DNA of 35,200 bases. Origin: a virus. A program made the position numbers and the translations under genes. The stretch spans positions 1 through 35,200 of the IMG/VR virus record IMGVR_UViG_3300029258_001691; one strand, given 5' to 3'. Below the pieces are notes generated by a model. It searched no databases. It worked only from the letters and a program-made list of their open reading frames with translations, and was not told where the DNA came from. Of this stretch, positions 7,273-14,851 are shown piece after piece. How positions within the stretch are numbered: position 1 is the first letter of the stretch; every line of letters starts with the position of its first letter.

Positions 7273-8307
7273 CTATGCTGCTTTTGGATACGCCTTCTTG
7301 ACGAGATCCTGAGTGTTCTGATAGACCTTCCACGCGGCGTTAAGCATTCCCGGTGTAACGCCTTTCTTCGACGACAGCGGAGCGAGAATCGACTCCCTCG
7401 CATGAAGTCTGACCGCCGGTTCCGGTTTTGGCATACTCCACTGGTTCGCCGGCCGAAGAACGTCCGTGAAATAGCACTTCCCGCCCGGATGGTCAATCGG
7501 TATTGCTGCCGACGGATAGACGCCCGGCCCCATACCGTAAAGGTCGGAATCCGCCCACACGTCGCAGATGTCAAGTATTGGGTGTGACGCAGACAGGTGC
7601 CACTTGAGACCGTAGGTGACAGGACTGCGGCCGTTGAGCAACGCCATCGACTCGCGGTATGCGTTGTTGATTTCGGTCGCTGCCAGACGCAGAGCGTTGT
7701 AGTGGATGGTTCCGCGCCCGGTGACTGACTTGGTGGCGTGGGTTGTCCACGTGGTGCCCGGCTGCAGGCTCGGATCGTACAGGTAGCGCCGCAGCTCACG
7801 GCTCATTTTAACGGCACTCTGGCCCCTCGCGATTCCCTTGGTGATGATTTGGTTGACCCCTCGACGAGAGGTCCTATCCAGCCGCCATATGCGCTGTGAG
7901 AAGCTGCGACCGTCCGGGTAGATCCGGTGAATCTCGTTCGCCACCGCGTCGATGGGCACCGTGGAGAATGCGCCCTGCATGGCGCGGATGATAGCGGGGT
8001 CTCCGGCGTACCTGCTCGCCAGCTCCTTGTAGAGCCCCGTAACTTGGCTTGAGGCGTACCGCATGCCGAATCGGGTGTTGCTGTTGATGTCGAGTGCCAT
8101 CTGGTGTAGGATGCCCTCTATCTCGGCTTTGCGCCCGAGGTAGTAAGCGTGTGTGAGCGTCCCCGGCGATTTGAGGGCCAGAATGTCGGCGATCTCGTTG
8201 TAGGCGGCTTGGAGAGCTTCGCGGATATATCGCTGCGTCCGAACCTGCGCGATATTCGTCGCAGTCCGCGCATCGATAAGCCGAGTAAGATACTCCCGCT
8301 GGTTCAT
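7273..8307 (-). CDS. MuF-like minor head protein (head morphogenesis)
   Basis: The product has 344 residues. The C-terminal region contains the hallmarks of the Mu gpF / SPP1 gp7 family: LAATEINNAYRES, a following strand with KWHLSASHP, an Asp-containing loop DICDVWAD, and a late IDHPGGKCYF with conserved His and Cys. The N-terminal half is helical, as in portal-bound minor head proteins. It follows the portal gene with an ATGA overlap. Members of this family enter the capsid with the portal and sometimes leave the head with DNA. No toxin domain is attached. Confidence 0.85.
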   Translation of the reverse strand: MNQREYLTRLIDARTATNIAQVRTQRYIREALQAAYNEIADILALKSPGTLTHAYYLGRKAEIEGILHQMALDINSNTRFGMRYASSQVTGLYKELASRYAGDPAIIRAMQGAFSTVPIDAVANEIHRIYPDGRSFSQRIWRLDRTSRRGVNQIITKGIARGQSAVKMSRELRRYLYDPSLQPGTTWTTHATKSVTGRGTIHYNALRLAATEINNAYRESMALLNGRSPVTYGLKWHLSASHPILDICDVWADSDLYGMGPGVYPSAAIPIDHPGGKCYFTDVLRPANQWSMPKPEPAVRLHARESILAPLSSKKGVTPGMLNAAWKVYQNTQDLVKKAYPKAA

Positions 8308-9908
8308 TCGTCGTCGCCCTCGCCCGTATCCTCACGCCTTCCGGCGTTGAACATTTCGCGTTCCATTTTGAGCTGGTCTTCGGCTGCTTTCTTGGCAGCA
8401 TCCTTGATGGCCTGAATGTCGATATCCATTCCCTCCTCCTTGGCAATCCGCAGCATTTCGTCAATGCCAAAGAGGTCTTTGATGATCAGGTATTCTTTGA
8501 GCTTCGTCTCGCGGTCTGCCGGGACAATTTCACCGAACACCATATCGACATCGTAGAGCGTACCGGCGAACACTGCTTTCTGCTCCGGGGTTCCCTCCAT
8601 GAGATAGAACTGCTGCACCATCCAGAACAGCTCTGTGTATGCGACCCGGCGCTGCTCGCGCATCGGCTTCACCTTGTCGATGAGCGGCTGCATCATGATT
8701 CGCAGCGCGATACCGCTTGGAAGGTCGCTGCCCTTCATCATGCCGGCTCCGACTTCGGTTATGCCGGTGTTTCGAATCAGCTTCTCGTTGAGGTAGTCTT
8801 TTGTGTCCAGCAATGCCTTCTGCATCGTGGAGGTGTCGAGGACATGCAGCCGGCCGTCTTTGCCGAGCACATACAGGCTTCCGGGCTGAATCTCCACCGC
8901 GACATATTCCCCGGTGGTTGAGTCACGCGGGATGCTGATGCTGTCCCCGGATACGAAACACGTCACGCCGCCGAGCTTGGTGCTGTTCTTCGACAGGTCG
9001 GTGTCCGTGTTTATGATGCTGTCGATGTTGTGGAGGTGGTGCGTGAGATTCGAGAGCCCGTACATTTCGCCCTGCAGGCGGAAGTTGGGAACGTGCACGA
9101 CCGGCATGAAAGCGATACCGAGATCCACCCACGTTTCCGACTCGTCGTATGTGAGGTCGCTTTCTTCCAGCTCCTCGATGGTCTTGGTGTCCTGAGTCGA
9201 GGACGAGTAGTAGGCACTCTGGCGATAGCACCGCGTGTCGTTTTCTCCGAACCTGCGCAGCTCGTAGACGTCGCGGTAAATCAGAAATGAGTCGTCTTCG
9301 TCGGTTTCTTCTTCCCACGCGAACATGACCCGGCTGAGAACTTTGCCGCCGCCCTCCTCCCATGAGTCTTCGTATATCTCGCCGCTTGGGAAGTAGAAGC
9401 CGGGGTCGTATGTGGTGATGGCCGGCTCGTGGTCTTCGCCTCTCCACCCCACGACGTATACGCAGTCCCCGAGGTAGCTGCACTTGGTCTCGTTCTCATC
9501 GACTGCTGCTGAGATGTTCTGGCTGTCCCACCAATCCTGCAGCACAGCTTCGCGCCGGGCCAGTATTTCGGCTTCCTGCTCGTTGTCCTTGAGCACACGC
9601 GGGAGCGGAATACTGAGACGAACACGCTCGCCAAGCACCTTATCCTTGAGCTTGTTGCACAGCCATGCAGCGTCACCCATTTCGAGAATGTCGTCGTTGT
9701 CCCCGTCGTCTCCGCTCTCAGGCGACTTCCGATAATCCCGGCTGTAGTTCATGTAGAACGCAGCGAGAATCTCGTATGCCTGCAACCGGCGCTGGTGTGC
9801 TTCCGGCACCCACGAGTAACTGCGGTAGGGATGGCTGAACGCCGTGACTTCCTCTTTGAAATTAAGGACGGCTGCGTAGATGTCGTACTGCTTAGTGGGT
9901 TGCGACAT
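8304..9908 (-). CDS. Portal protein
   Basis: The product has 534 residues, a normal portal length. It is acidic, with a helical N-terminus, a central mixed region (YLGDCVYVVGWRGEDHEP) and a long helical stem and crown region towards the end. The C-terminal tail is rich in K, E and D. It lies directly between the terminase large subunit block and the MuF-type gene, which is the standard order. The protein forms the dodecameric DNA entry channel of the head. No lone motif proves the fold, but order, size and composition agree. Confidence 0.85.
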   Translation of the reverse strand: MSQPTKQYDIYAAVLNFKEEVTAFSHPYRSYSWVPEAHQRRLQAYEILAAFYMNYSRDYRKSPESGDDGDNDDILEMGDAAWLCNKLKDKVLGERVRLSIPLPRVLKDNEQEAEILARREAVLQDWWDSQNISAAVDENETKCSYLGDCVYVVGWRGEDHEPAITTYDPGFYFPSGEIYEDSWEEGGGKVLSRVMFAWEEETDEDDSFLIYRDVYELRRFGENDTRCYRQSAYYSSSTQDTKTIEELEESDLTYDESETWVDLGIAFMPVVHVPNFRLQGEMYGLSNLTHHLHNIDSIINTDTDLSKNSTKLGGVTCFVSGDSISIPRDSTTGEYVAVEIQPGSLYVLGKDGRLHVLDTSTMQKALLDTKDYLNEKLIRNTGITEVGAGMMKGSDLPSGIALRIMMQPLIDKVKPMREQRRVAYTELFWMVQQFYLMEGTPEQKAVFAGTLYDVDMVFGEIVPADRETKLKEYLIIKDLFGIDEMLRIAKEEGMDIDIQAIKDAAKKAAEDQLKMEREMFNAGRREDTGEGDDE

Positions 9909-9913
9909 GGGGC

Positions 9914-10105
9914 TCAGTCACCGTTGGGGTCTGCGGGTGCGACGCCGTCCTCTTCCTTGGTCTCTTCTTTGCCGCCTGTGCGCTTGGCAGGCTTCGACTT
10001 CTTCTGTTCCGCCGGCCAGCACTTGGGACACTCCTCGCGTTGGCGTTTGTATACGTTGACGTGCTTCCCGTGACACACCGGGCAGTTTGGATTCGGTGCT
10101 CTCAT
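9914..10105 (-). CDS. Small zinc-finger-like protein
   Basis: The ATG at 10103-10105 has an AGGAG ribosome site. The 63-residue product has NCPVCHGK and ECPKCWP, a compact CxxC...CxxC zinc ribbon at residues 8-30, followed by a K/E-rich disordered tail. It sits between terminase and portal. Similar tiny zinc-ribbon proteins are common in phages, and their role is unknown. Confidence 0.75.
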   Translation of the reverse strand: MRAPNPNCPVCHGKHVNVYKRQREECPKCWPAEQKKSKPAKRTGGKEETKEEDGVAPADPNGD

Positions 10106-10130
10106 GGCGGTTCTCCTGTTCGGTTGTGAA

Positions 10131-10157
10131 GGGCCGGGACGGCCAATGCCCCGGCCC
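10131..10157 (-). terminator. GC-rich hairpin, possible weak terminator
   Basis: GGGCCGGG and CCCGGCCC form an eight-base perfect stem with an 11-base loop. The minus strand continues with TTCACAACC, which is a poor T-tract. The hairpin may slow or partly stop transcription between the terminase and portal genes. The surrounding 10106-10266 interval otherwise holds only a TATACT box (10208-10213, minus strand) without a good -35 element. Confidence 0.35.
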
Positions 10158-10266
10158 CGCAAGCAAAGGAGGTGGATCGTGACAGCACGAAGGCCATCGC
10201 TACACACAGTATAGCGTGCGCGAGGCTGCTCACATACACAGCATGTAGCGTTTTTTCCTGTGGGGT

Positions 10267-10428
10267 CTACCGTCGGGCGTAGCGGCGGGTAGCGGATCGG
10301 CGCTGGTAGTCGAGTAGCTCCTGCTTGAGCAAAAGCCGTCTCTCCATAGCGTCGATGGGGCCTCCCTCGGGTTTCTTGCGGCTTTTCTTACCGCCGCGAG
10401 AACGGTCGGCTCGTTCGAATTTGGCCAC
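10267..10428 (-). CDS. Small basic protein overlapping the terminase 3' end
   Basis: A GTG at 10426-10428 follows AGGAG at seven bases and opens a 53-codon frame that ends at 10267. It overlaps the last 41 bases of the terminase large subunit gene. The product is very basic (ERADRSRGGKKSRKKPEGG, then RRSATRRYARR) and could bind nucleic acid. The good ribosome site and the extension into otherwise empty sequence support it. No family is recognised. Confidence 0.55.
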   Translation of the reverse strand: MAKFERADRSRGGKKSRKKPEGGPIDAMERRLLLKQELLDYQRRSATRRYARR

Positions 10429-11737
10429 TGGTCAGCTCCTGTTGCGCATTTTCCGTGTGGACATGGTACCGGAGTGCGTCGCACGCATGGTCTTTGTCCT
10501 TTACCGGCTTGTCTTTGTCGGCCCACATATAGCCGGGAATCTCCTCTTGTAGACACGTGGGCGCGTTGATTTCTTCGAGGAGCGGGTCGCTGTCCATGAG
10601 TCCATACCAGAAGCCCTCGCGCTCGCTCCAATCGTTGTTGAAAATGTACAGCATCGGCAGGCCGTCGTCGCCGTCGAGAAACAGCTCTGCCACATCCTGA
10701 ATGCCTGAGAGCACGGTTTTGTTTGCTGGCTCCGTCTTCCTCCAGTCCTGCTCGAACTGCGCACGGTTCTCAGCGTCGTGGTCAGCGACTATCTCCTCCA
10801 GCTGCTCGTTGCACTTCTCGGTGACGCCGCGCACCACCGGGATAACGTCACGCACGAGTCGGTGCGTCATGTAGAACTGTCTGTAAACGTACCGCTTCCC
10901 GGTGCCGGGGTCAATGGCTATCCACAGCATCACGAATGGATCCACGTACCCGAAGTCCACAGCCGCGTACTTGGGCCAGTTGGCGGGGATGGGGAACGGC
11001 TCTATTAGATGCTTCTCGGGTTCGTACTGATCCCATACCATACCCTCGAACGCTGTCCACTTTGAGAGCACGTACCGCTCGTAGTAGCGCGTTCCTTTCC
11101 ACTTGTCGAGCCGCTTGAAATACGACGCCGGGTTGTGGAAGTTCTCGTAGCTGGTCGCCGCGAAGTATCGGTAGTCCGGGTCGCGCTCCTTGTCGCTTTT
11201 CTTCTCGTTGATGGGGAATAGCGTGTGCTGGTAGCTTCCGGGCGCACCGGGGTTGGTGGAGTAGAGCTGGAAGGGAACCTCAAGATGCTGGCCTCTGAGG
11301 CGGCTTTCCATCATTTTCAGCTCGTCTTCTTCGAACTCGATACTCTCGTCTACCAGATTCACGTCGAACCAGTATGAGCCCTTGCCCTGAATGTTGTCCA
11401 TCCCGAGCCAATCCAGACGACTCCCGTTCTTCATGATTGTGAGCATGCTGCTGCGGTTGTAGTAGCCGAGGTACTCCGTGGGGCACGCCTGCTCGATGAA
11501 CAGTCGGTGAGTGGTACCGCGTAGGCTCACCATCGTTTTTCGCCATACGCCTATCTCGATTCCGGGGACGGCACACGCCAGATTGAACGCCAGCTCCGCG
11601 AGGTATCGTGACTTCCCGCAGCCGAAGCCACCGCAGTACATGAGGTTGGGTATCTGCTCCCGGAGCACAGTGTTTAAGGCTGCCTGAGTGGGCAGCCATT
11701 CGCATTTGTACTTCCCGTCTATGACAGTGCGGCTCAT
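10388..11737 (-). CDS. terL: Terminase large subunit
   Basis: The 449-residue product is the packaging motor ATPase and nuclease. Walker A is GGFGCGKS (36-43). Walker B is FDVNLVDE (124-131), and the coupling motif is STNP (160-163). The C-terminal RNase H-like nuclease shows AAVDFGYVD (catalytic Asp about 261), an Asp in ADHDAEN (about 319) and KDHACDAL (Asp about 420). The start overlaps the stop of the Lar-like gene as ATGA. The small subunit gene lies 3 kb upstream, an unusually long separation filled with small genes. Confidence 0.95.
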   Translation of the reverse strand: MSRTVIDGKYKCEWLPTQAALNTVLREQIPNLMYCGGFGCGKSRYLAELAFNLACAVPGIEIGVWRKTMVSLRGTTHRLFIEQACPTEYLGYYNRSSMLTIMKNGSRLDWLGMDNIQGKGSYWFDVNLVDESIEFEEDELKMMESRLRGQHLEVPFQLYSTNPGAPGSYQHTLFPINEKKSDKERDPDYRYFAATSYENFHNPASYFKRLDKWKGTRYYERYVLSKWTAFEGMVWDQYEPEKHLIEPFPIPANWPKYAAVDFGYVDPFVMLWIAIDPGTGKRYVYRQFYMTHRLVRDVIPVVRGVTEKCNEQLEEIVADHDAENRAQFEQDWRKTEPANKTVLSGIQDVAELFLDGDDGLPMLYIFNNDWSEREGFWYGLMDSDPLLEEINAPTCLQEEIPGYMWADKDKPVKDKDHACDALRYHVHTENAQQELTSGQIRTSRPFSRR

Positions 11738-12108
11738 TGTCGTTTCCGGGGGCAGTTCTGTTCACGGCAAGGGTGAATGTATCTGCTCTCTGTGGTCGGC
11801 ACGCACATTGGCTCCGGGTAGTCCGGGTGTCGCTTGTGGAGAACGCAATGTTTGGAGAACATATCGAATGACTCGCCGGGGTTGTCCGGCACGAAAGTAA
11901 CGGTTGCCCTTCCCTGCTGAACCGGCGCTCTCGCGTTCCACGCCAAGATCGCCAGCTCACGGCTCGACAGCATCGGGCCGGTTGCGTAGCAGCTGTGACA
12001 CCACACTCCCCATTTGCCAACGCCCTTGTGCTCCGTGATATACGTCTCGGCTCCACCACAGAACGGACAGGGGTTCGCGTCGATTTTCGTACCGGGTTCG
12101 TATGGCAT
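11734..12108 (-). CDS. Lar-like restriction alleviation zinc-ribbon protein
   Basis: The 124-residue product starts at the ATG at 12106-12108. Residues 11-60 match the Lar pattern: NPCPFCGG, a WCHSC pair about 25 residues later, then ILAWNAR. Rac prophage Lar modulates type I restriction. Many phage proteins of this family have no tested function. The C-terminal half is extra and holds further Cys and His residues (CVLHKRH, PCREQNCPRK), which may form a second metal site. It overlaps the terminase start as ATGA. Confidence 0.7.
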   Translation of the reverse strand: MPYEPGTKIDANPCPFCGGAETYITEHKGVGKWGVWCHSCYATGPMLSSRELAILAWNARAPVQQGRATVTFVPDNPGESFDMFSKHCVLHKRHPDYPEPMCVPTTESRYIHPCREQNCPRKRQ

Positions 12109-12110
12109 GA

Positions 12111-12860
12111 CTACTCCCTTGCTGCTTCCGCGAGGTCGTCTTTGATTTTGTACGCGACTCCATGACGGATACAGCGGTTCGTCGCCCGGAGCAGGTAGTC
12201 GGCCCAATCCACCTTCCGCTCGATCGCGCCGTGATGGTTCAGCTTCCCGAGCCTGAACTCGTCGGTATACTCCGCGGCGTAGTCGATGCATTCGAGTGAC
12301 TCCTCGGGATCTATGACCGGCTCGATGCTCACCCACGTAGGTATGCCGAGCGACTTCGCCTTCGAGAGAGCAGCCACCCGGTCGGATGGGCGCGAGGCTC
12401 CCGGTTCCCATTTCTGGTACATGGTCGGATGCATGTGCGTGAGCGTAACGCCGAATCTGCAGTTGGGGCGCTGGAGTAAAGGCATGTCCGCCATTGCCGC
12501 GAGGGTGTCGCCCTTGGTGAGAACCGCGACGCCGATCTCGTGGTCACGCATGAGCATGAGCGCCTGTGTGGTCACTCGGTCAAGCATGGAGTGGTAATGG
12601 GTAGGGTAGGGGTCGCAACCGAAGCAGAAGAGTACCTGCCGTGTGTCGTGCCGCAGCTGGCGGCAGTCTTGAGCCAGCCGGCCAATGATGTCCTTCCGGG
12701 CGACGGCAGGCTGCTTGAACGCCTCGGGTTTCTTGTGCATGGCACCGGGGACATAGCAGTAGGTGCATGCGTGTGGACAGGTCTCGTAGAGGTTGACCGC
12801 CAGCTCCGCGTATTCACGCGCCCGGCCCTTCGGTTCGTATACCACAGACAGTCTCGACAT
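12111..12860 (-). CDS. Radical SAM protein (spore photoproduct lyase-like family)
   Basis: The ATG at 12858-12860 follows GGAGGAGTAGG. The 249-residue product has the radical SAM cysteine motif CPHACTYC (C28, C32, C35), followed by TIM-barrel-type strands (VLFCFGCDPY, VAVLTKGD, FGVTLTH, TWVSIEPVI). The pattern resembles the SplB-like group of radical SAM proteins that precede GCDPY. These use a 4Fe-4S cluster and S-adenosylmethionine to make a radical. The substrate is unknown. Its neighbours handle DNA, so a DNA-repair or base-modifying role is an inference. Confidence 0.85.
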   Translation of the reverse strand: MSRLSVVYEPKGRAREYAELAVNLYETCPHACTYCYVPGAMHKKPEAFKQPAVARKDIIGRLAQDCRQLRHDTRQVLFCFGCDPYPTHYHSMLDRVTTQALMLMRDHEIGVAVLTKGDTLAAMADMPLLQRPNCRFGVTLTHMHPTMYQKWEPGASRPSDRVAALSKAKSLGIPTWVSIEPVIDPEESLECIDYAAEYTDEFRLGKLNHHGAIERKVDWADYLLRATNRCIRHGVAYKIKDDLAEAARE

Positions 12861-12861
12861 C

Positions 12862-13101
12862 CTACTCCTCCTTCGATTCTTGTTCAACCCATTGGACAAT
12901 CTGACCGTATTGAGCGAACCAGTTTCCGCCCCCCCAATCGCAGCTCATGGTGCCGGCCATGTTCGGCTTGTCGCGGGTGCAGAAGATGCGCACCGAGTCG
13001 AAGCGTTTTCGCAGCTCCACCACGTGGGCCTTGAGCGTCTCCATGTCGGTTTCTTGTTCGCTCTTGCTGTTGAGCAGTTCTTCGATCTCGTGGTCGTCCA
13101 T
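12862..13101 (-). CDS. Hypothetical protein
   Basis: The ATG at 13099-13101 shares one base with the previous stop (TAATG), so the gene is translationally coupled. The 79-residue product has an acidic coiled-coil N-terminus (DDHEIEELLNSK). A strand-loop C-terminus follows, with FCTRDKPN, CDWGGGNWFAQYG and a final acidic tail. It is not recognised. Confidence 0.7.
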   Translation of the reverse strand: MDDHEIEELLNSKSEQETDMETLKAHVVELRKRFDSVRIFCTRDKPNMAGTMSCDWGGGNWFAQYGQIVQWVEQESKEE

Positions 13102-13298
13102 TACGCTACTCGCTTGGCTACGTATTTGCCATCCGGCGACTTGCCTCTCCAGATGGTGAGTGTGCCGCCCTCTCGACGGCGTATCCGTGAGGCTTCTCTG
13201 CACAGCGCAGCGGCTTCCTTGCGCGAGAGCTTGGTGACGTACTCCCCCACCTGCATGCGCCGGGCGATGAAGGCCGGTTGCCAGTTACCGATTGACAT
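13101..13298 (-). CDS. Small basic hypothetical protein
   Basis: Of two nearby ATGs, the second (13296-13298) has GGAG at a normal spacing, while the first (13302-13304) is too close. The 65-residue product is basic, with a helical middle (LSRKEAAALCREASRIRRR) and a strand-rich end (LTIWRGKSPDGKYVAKRV). It overlaps the upstream nuclease-like gene by 14 bases. The family is unknown. Confidence 0.7.
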   Translation of the reverse strand: MSIGNWQPAFIARRMQVGEYVTKLSRKEAAALCREASRIRRREGGTLTIWRGKSPDGKYVAKRVA

Positions 13299-13941
13299 AC
13301 GCATTCTCCATTCGCTGCAGCCGTTCCTTTTCGTGTTTGATTCGGAATGACCAGTATCGATACATCATCGACGTGGCTATGGTCTGGAGCTGCTTGGCCG
13401 TCGCCTTTTCCTTGTGGAGCAGCTTGGCTGGTTTGACGTTCTTCACGTGCCCGAGCCAGTTCGAAACCTGCAACGCGGGTGAGATAGTAACGAGCCCGGC
13501 GTAGTCAGGAACTTCGTCTGTACCAACCATGCCATCGGGCACGACATAGAAAAACCGGGCGGGACGCTTGCACCGTCGAAACCAGATACCGTCCTCGCAA
13601 TACAACGAGTCGCCGTAGTGTTCGAGATCCCACTTGCGCGGAACAACTTCGGTGCGATCCCGGTAGCGATAGCGATACCGCACACCGCCACTCCTCAGTG
13701 CTTCGTGCTTCTCTGTCTTCTTGGCGTCCGCGAGAAAGTCGGAGCGAGTGACCTTGATTTCGTACTCGCAGATGTAGCCGCTCGATGTGAGAGCCAGCAT
13801 ATCGGCTTCCCAACCGAACAGGCAACAGTTGGGTGCGACGGGGTGATACTTTCTGGTAGCCAAGTCCTGATAGAGAGCGTCCTGCATCAGCTTCTCGTCG
13901 TATGGGACTGTCCAGCGGTCGGTGTTGCGGACGACTGCCAT
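13285..13941 (-). CDS. PD-(D/E)XK nuclease-like protein (MmcB/DUF-type)
   Basis: The 218-residue product carries a short PD-(D/E)XK-type core: WEADMLALT (Asp 47), then EYEIKV with Glu 61 and Lys 63, then SDFLAD. After the core come a strand with RPARFFYVVPDGMV and VPDYAGLVTI, the usual late core of proteins related to MmcB-like repair nucleases. It probably binds or cuts DNA, for example in repair or in attacking foreign or host DNA. The C-terminal helices are basic. It shares a TAATG junction with the neighbour upstream. Confidence 0.7.
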   Translation of the reverse strand: MAVVRNTDRWTVPYDEKLMQDALYQDLATRKYHPVAPNCCLFGWEADMLALTSSGYICEYEIKVTRSDFLADAKKTEKHEALRSGGVRYRYRYRDRTEVVPRKWDLEHYGDSLYCEDGIWFRRCKRPARFFYVVPDGMVGTDEVPDYAGLVTISPALQVSNWLGHVKNVKPAKLLHKEKATAKQLQTIATSMMYRYWSFRIKHEKERLQRMENAYVNR

Positions 13942-14174
13942 TACTTTCTCTCAATCAATTCGCGGTGGTAGGGGTTGGTGCCTTTCTGACCGCTCAGGTG
14001 CCACATGCCGCAGTAGGGACAGTGATACGGGTAGAGCCTCTGCGGCTTCTCGTTGCGCTTCTTGAACTGACGCCGGCTTGCGAGATACCGACCGTACTTC
14101 GTAGCCGACGCCTTGCTTCGAAACCGCCGCTTACGCGTGCAGGTGTATTGCCGAGCGGAGAACGTGAGCAGCAC
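13941..14174 (-). CDS. Small basic zinc-finger-like protein
   Basis: A GTG at 14172-14174 begins a 77-residue, strongly basic product right after the stop of the upstream gene (TAGCGTG). The N-terminal half is rich in R and K (CTRKRRFRSKASATKYG). The C-terminal half has CPYCGMWHLSG with a later His (HRE), a likely CCHH zinc site. Such proteins occur widely in phages. Nucleic acid binding is likely. Confidence 0.7.
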   Translation of the reverse strand: MLLTFSARQYTCTRKRRFRSKASATKYGRYLASRRQFKKRNEKPQRLYPYHCPYCGMWHLSGQKGTNPYHRELIERK

Positions 14175-14175
14175 G

Positions 14176-14349
14176 CTACTTCTTCGCCAGTCTCAAGAAC
14201 TGCGTTCCGAGGATGGCCCAACAGATGGCTGAGATTTCGTGCACCACCGTTGCGCCTGCGGTCTCGTGAGCCATGCCCAAGGCTATGACTCCGTACAACA
14301 GAACACCTACCCCGATGAACGCTGAAACAGTTCTCAGTATCGCTTCCAT
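14176..14349 (-). CDS. Small membrane protein
   Basis: The ATG at 14347-14349 gives 57 residues. Two hydrophobic stretches (AFIGVGVLLYGVIALGM and EISAICWAILGTQFL) can span the membrane, joined by a short polar loop, and the end is basic. The size would suit a holin or superinfection-exclusion protein. However, it lies in the terminase/DNA-processing block and not beside the lysin, so no function is assigned. The ribosome site is weak (GTGGGG). Confidence 0.6.
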   Translation of the reverse strand: MEAILRTVSAFIGVGVLLYGVIALGMAHETAGATVVHEISAICWAILGTQFLRLAKK

Positions 14350-14383
14350 GACTACCCCACTTGATAGTTGACGGTGAACAGTA

Positions 14384-14539
14384 TCAGAACTTCCGACGAC
14401 CGTGTTTGTAAGGACGGCCGGCGTTGTACCACATCTTCTTGTCAATGGCTTCGGGAATCCTGAGACCGTGACGCTCTGCCATGTCGCTGTAGAGCATCAC
14501 GTAGAATAGGTCTTCGATTGTCCACCAAAACTCACGCAT
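14384..14539 (-). CDS. Small hypothetical protein
   Basis: The ATG at 14537-14539 follows CTGGAGTG. The 51-residue product is aromatic at the N-terminus (REFWWTIEDLFYVMLYSD) and basic at the end (GRPYKHGRRKF). It lies just downstream of an inverted-repeat intergenic region that could control it. It is not recognised. Confidence 0.7.
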   Translation of the reverse strand: MREFWWTIEDLFYVMLYSDMAERHGLRIPEAIDKKMWYNAGRPYKHGRRKF

Positions 14540-14551
14540 ATTCACTCCAGA

Positions 14552-14635
14552 AAGGGCCGCTCCCGGTACAGTAATCGAGGCCCTTAAACTCAATCACAAC
14601 CCACAAGGTTCCACCCTCGGGGAGCCGGGAGCGGC
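14552..14635 (-). promoter_or_regulatory. Two competing inverted repeats, possible attenuator
   Basis: An 11-base perfect inverted repeat (GCCGCTCCCGG at 14556-14566, CCGGGAGCGGC at 14625-14635) encloses 58 bases. A second, shorter repeat (AAGGGCC at 14552-14558 and GGCCCTT at 14579-14585) uses part of the same left arm, so the two hairpins exclude each other. A short frame starting at TTG or GTG inside the loop would end across the ATG of the next gene. This is the layout of a leader-peptide attenuator or structured RNA, but no ligand or function can be read from it. Confidence 0.45.
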
Positions 14636-14641
14636 TTGAGA

Positions 14642-14851
14642 TTACAGCTCTCCGACGACCAACAGCTCGTCTTTGTAGAAGTGGTCATCTGTCACCGTGT
14701 CGTATCCCGGCGTCATGATTTCTACATCGACCTCATATTGCGTTGCCGATCTGGTCGACTTAACGACACCAATCAGCCCGTTGCACTCAGCTCCGAAGTC
14801 TCCGAGCACATCGTCGGTTGGCAGGACTGCTACGACATCACCCTTTTTCAC
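14642..14851 (-). CDS. Small beta-rich hypothetical protein
   Basis: A GTG at 14849-14851 follows GAGGAGGAGAACC and overlaps the end of the terminase small subunit gene by 14 bases. The 69-residue acidic product starts KKGDVVAVLPTDD and has CNGLIGVVKS. This is the pattern of an SH3-like barrel (two strands, a glycine turn and a further strand). It is likely a small structural or regulatory protein. The family is not identified. Confidence 0.75.
   Translation of the reverse strand: MKKGDVVAVLPTDDVLGDFGAECNGLIGVVKSTRSATQYEVDVEIMTPGYDTVTDDHFYKDELLVVGEL

Noticed and set aside
10208-10213. TATACT box on the minus strand between terminase and portal
   Set aside because: No -35 element at 15-19 bases and no clear start of a new unit, so it is not listed as a promoter.
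10165-10214. A perfect AAAGGAGGT followed by GTG on the plus strand
   Set aside because: It opens only an 11-codon frame ending in TAG and has no plus-strand gene after it, so it is probably chance.
14176-14349. Small two-helix protein as the phage holin
   Set aside because: It lies far from any lysin and has no lysis context. The gene overlapping the transpeptidase-patatin gene is a better candidate.
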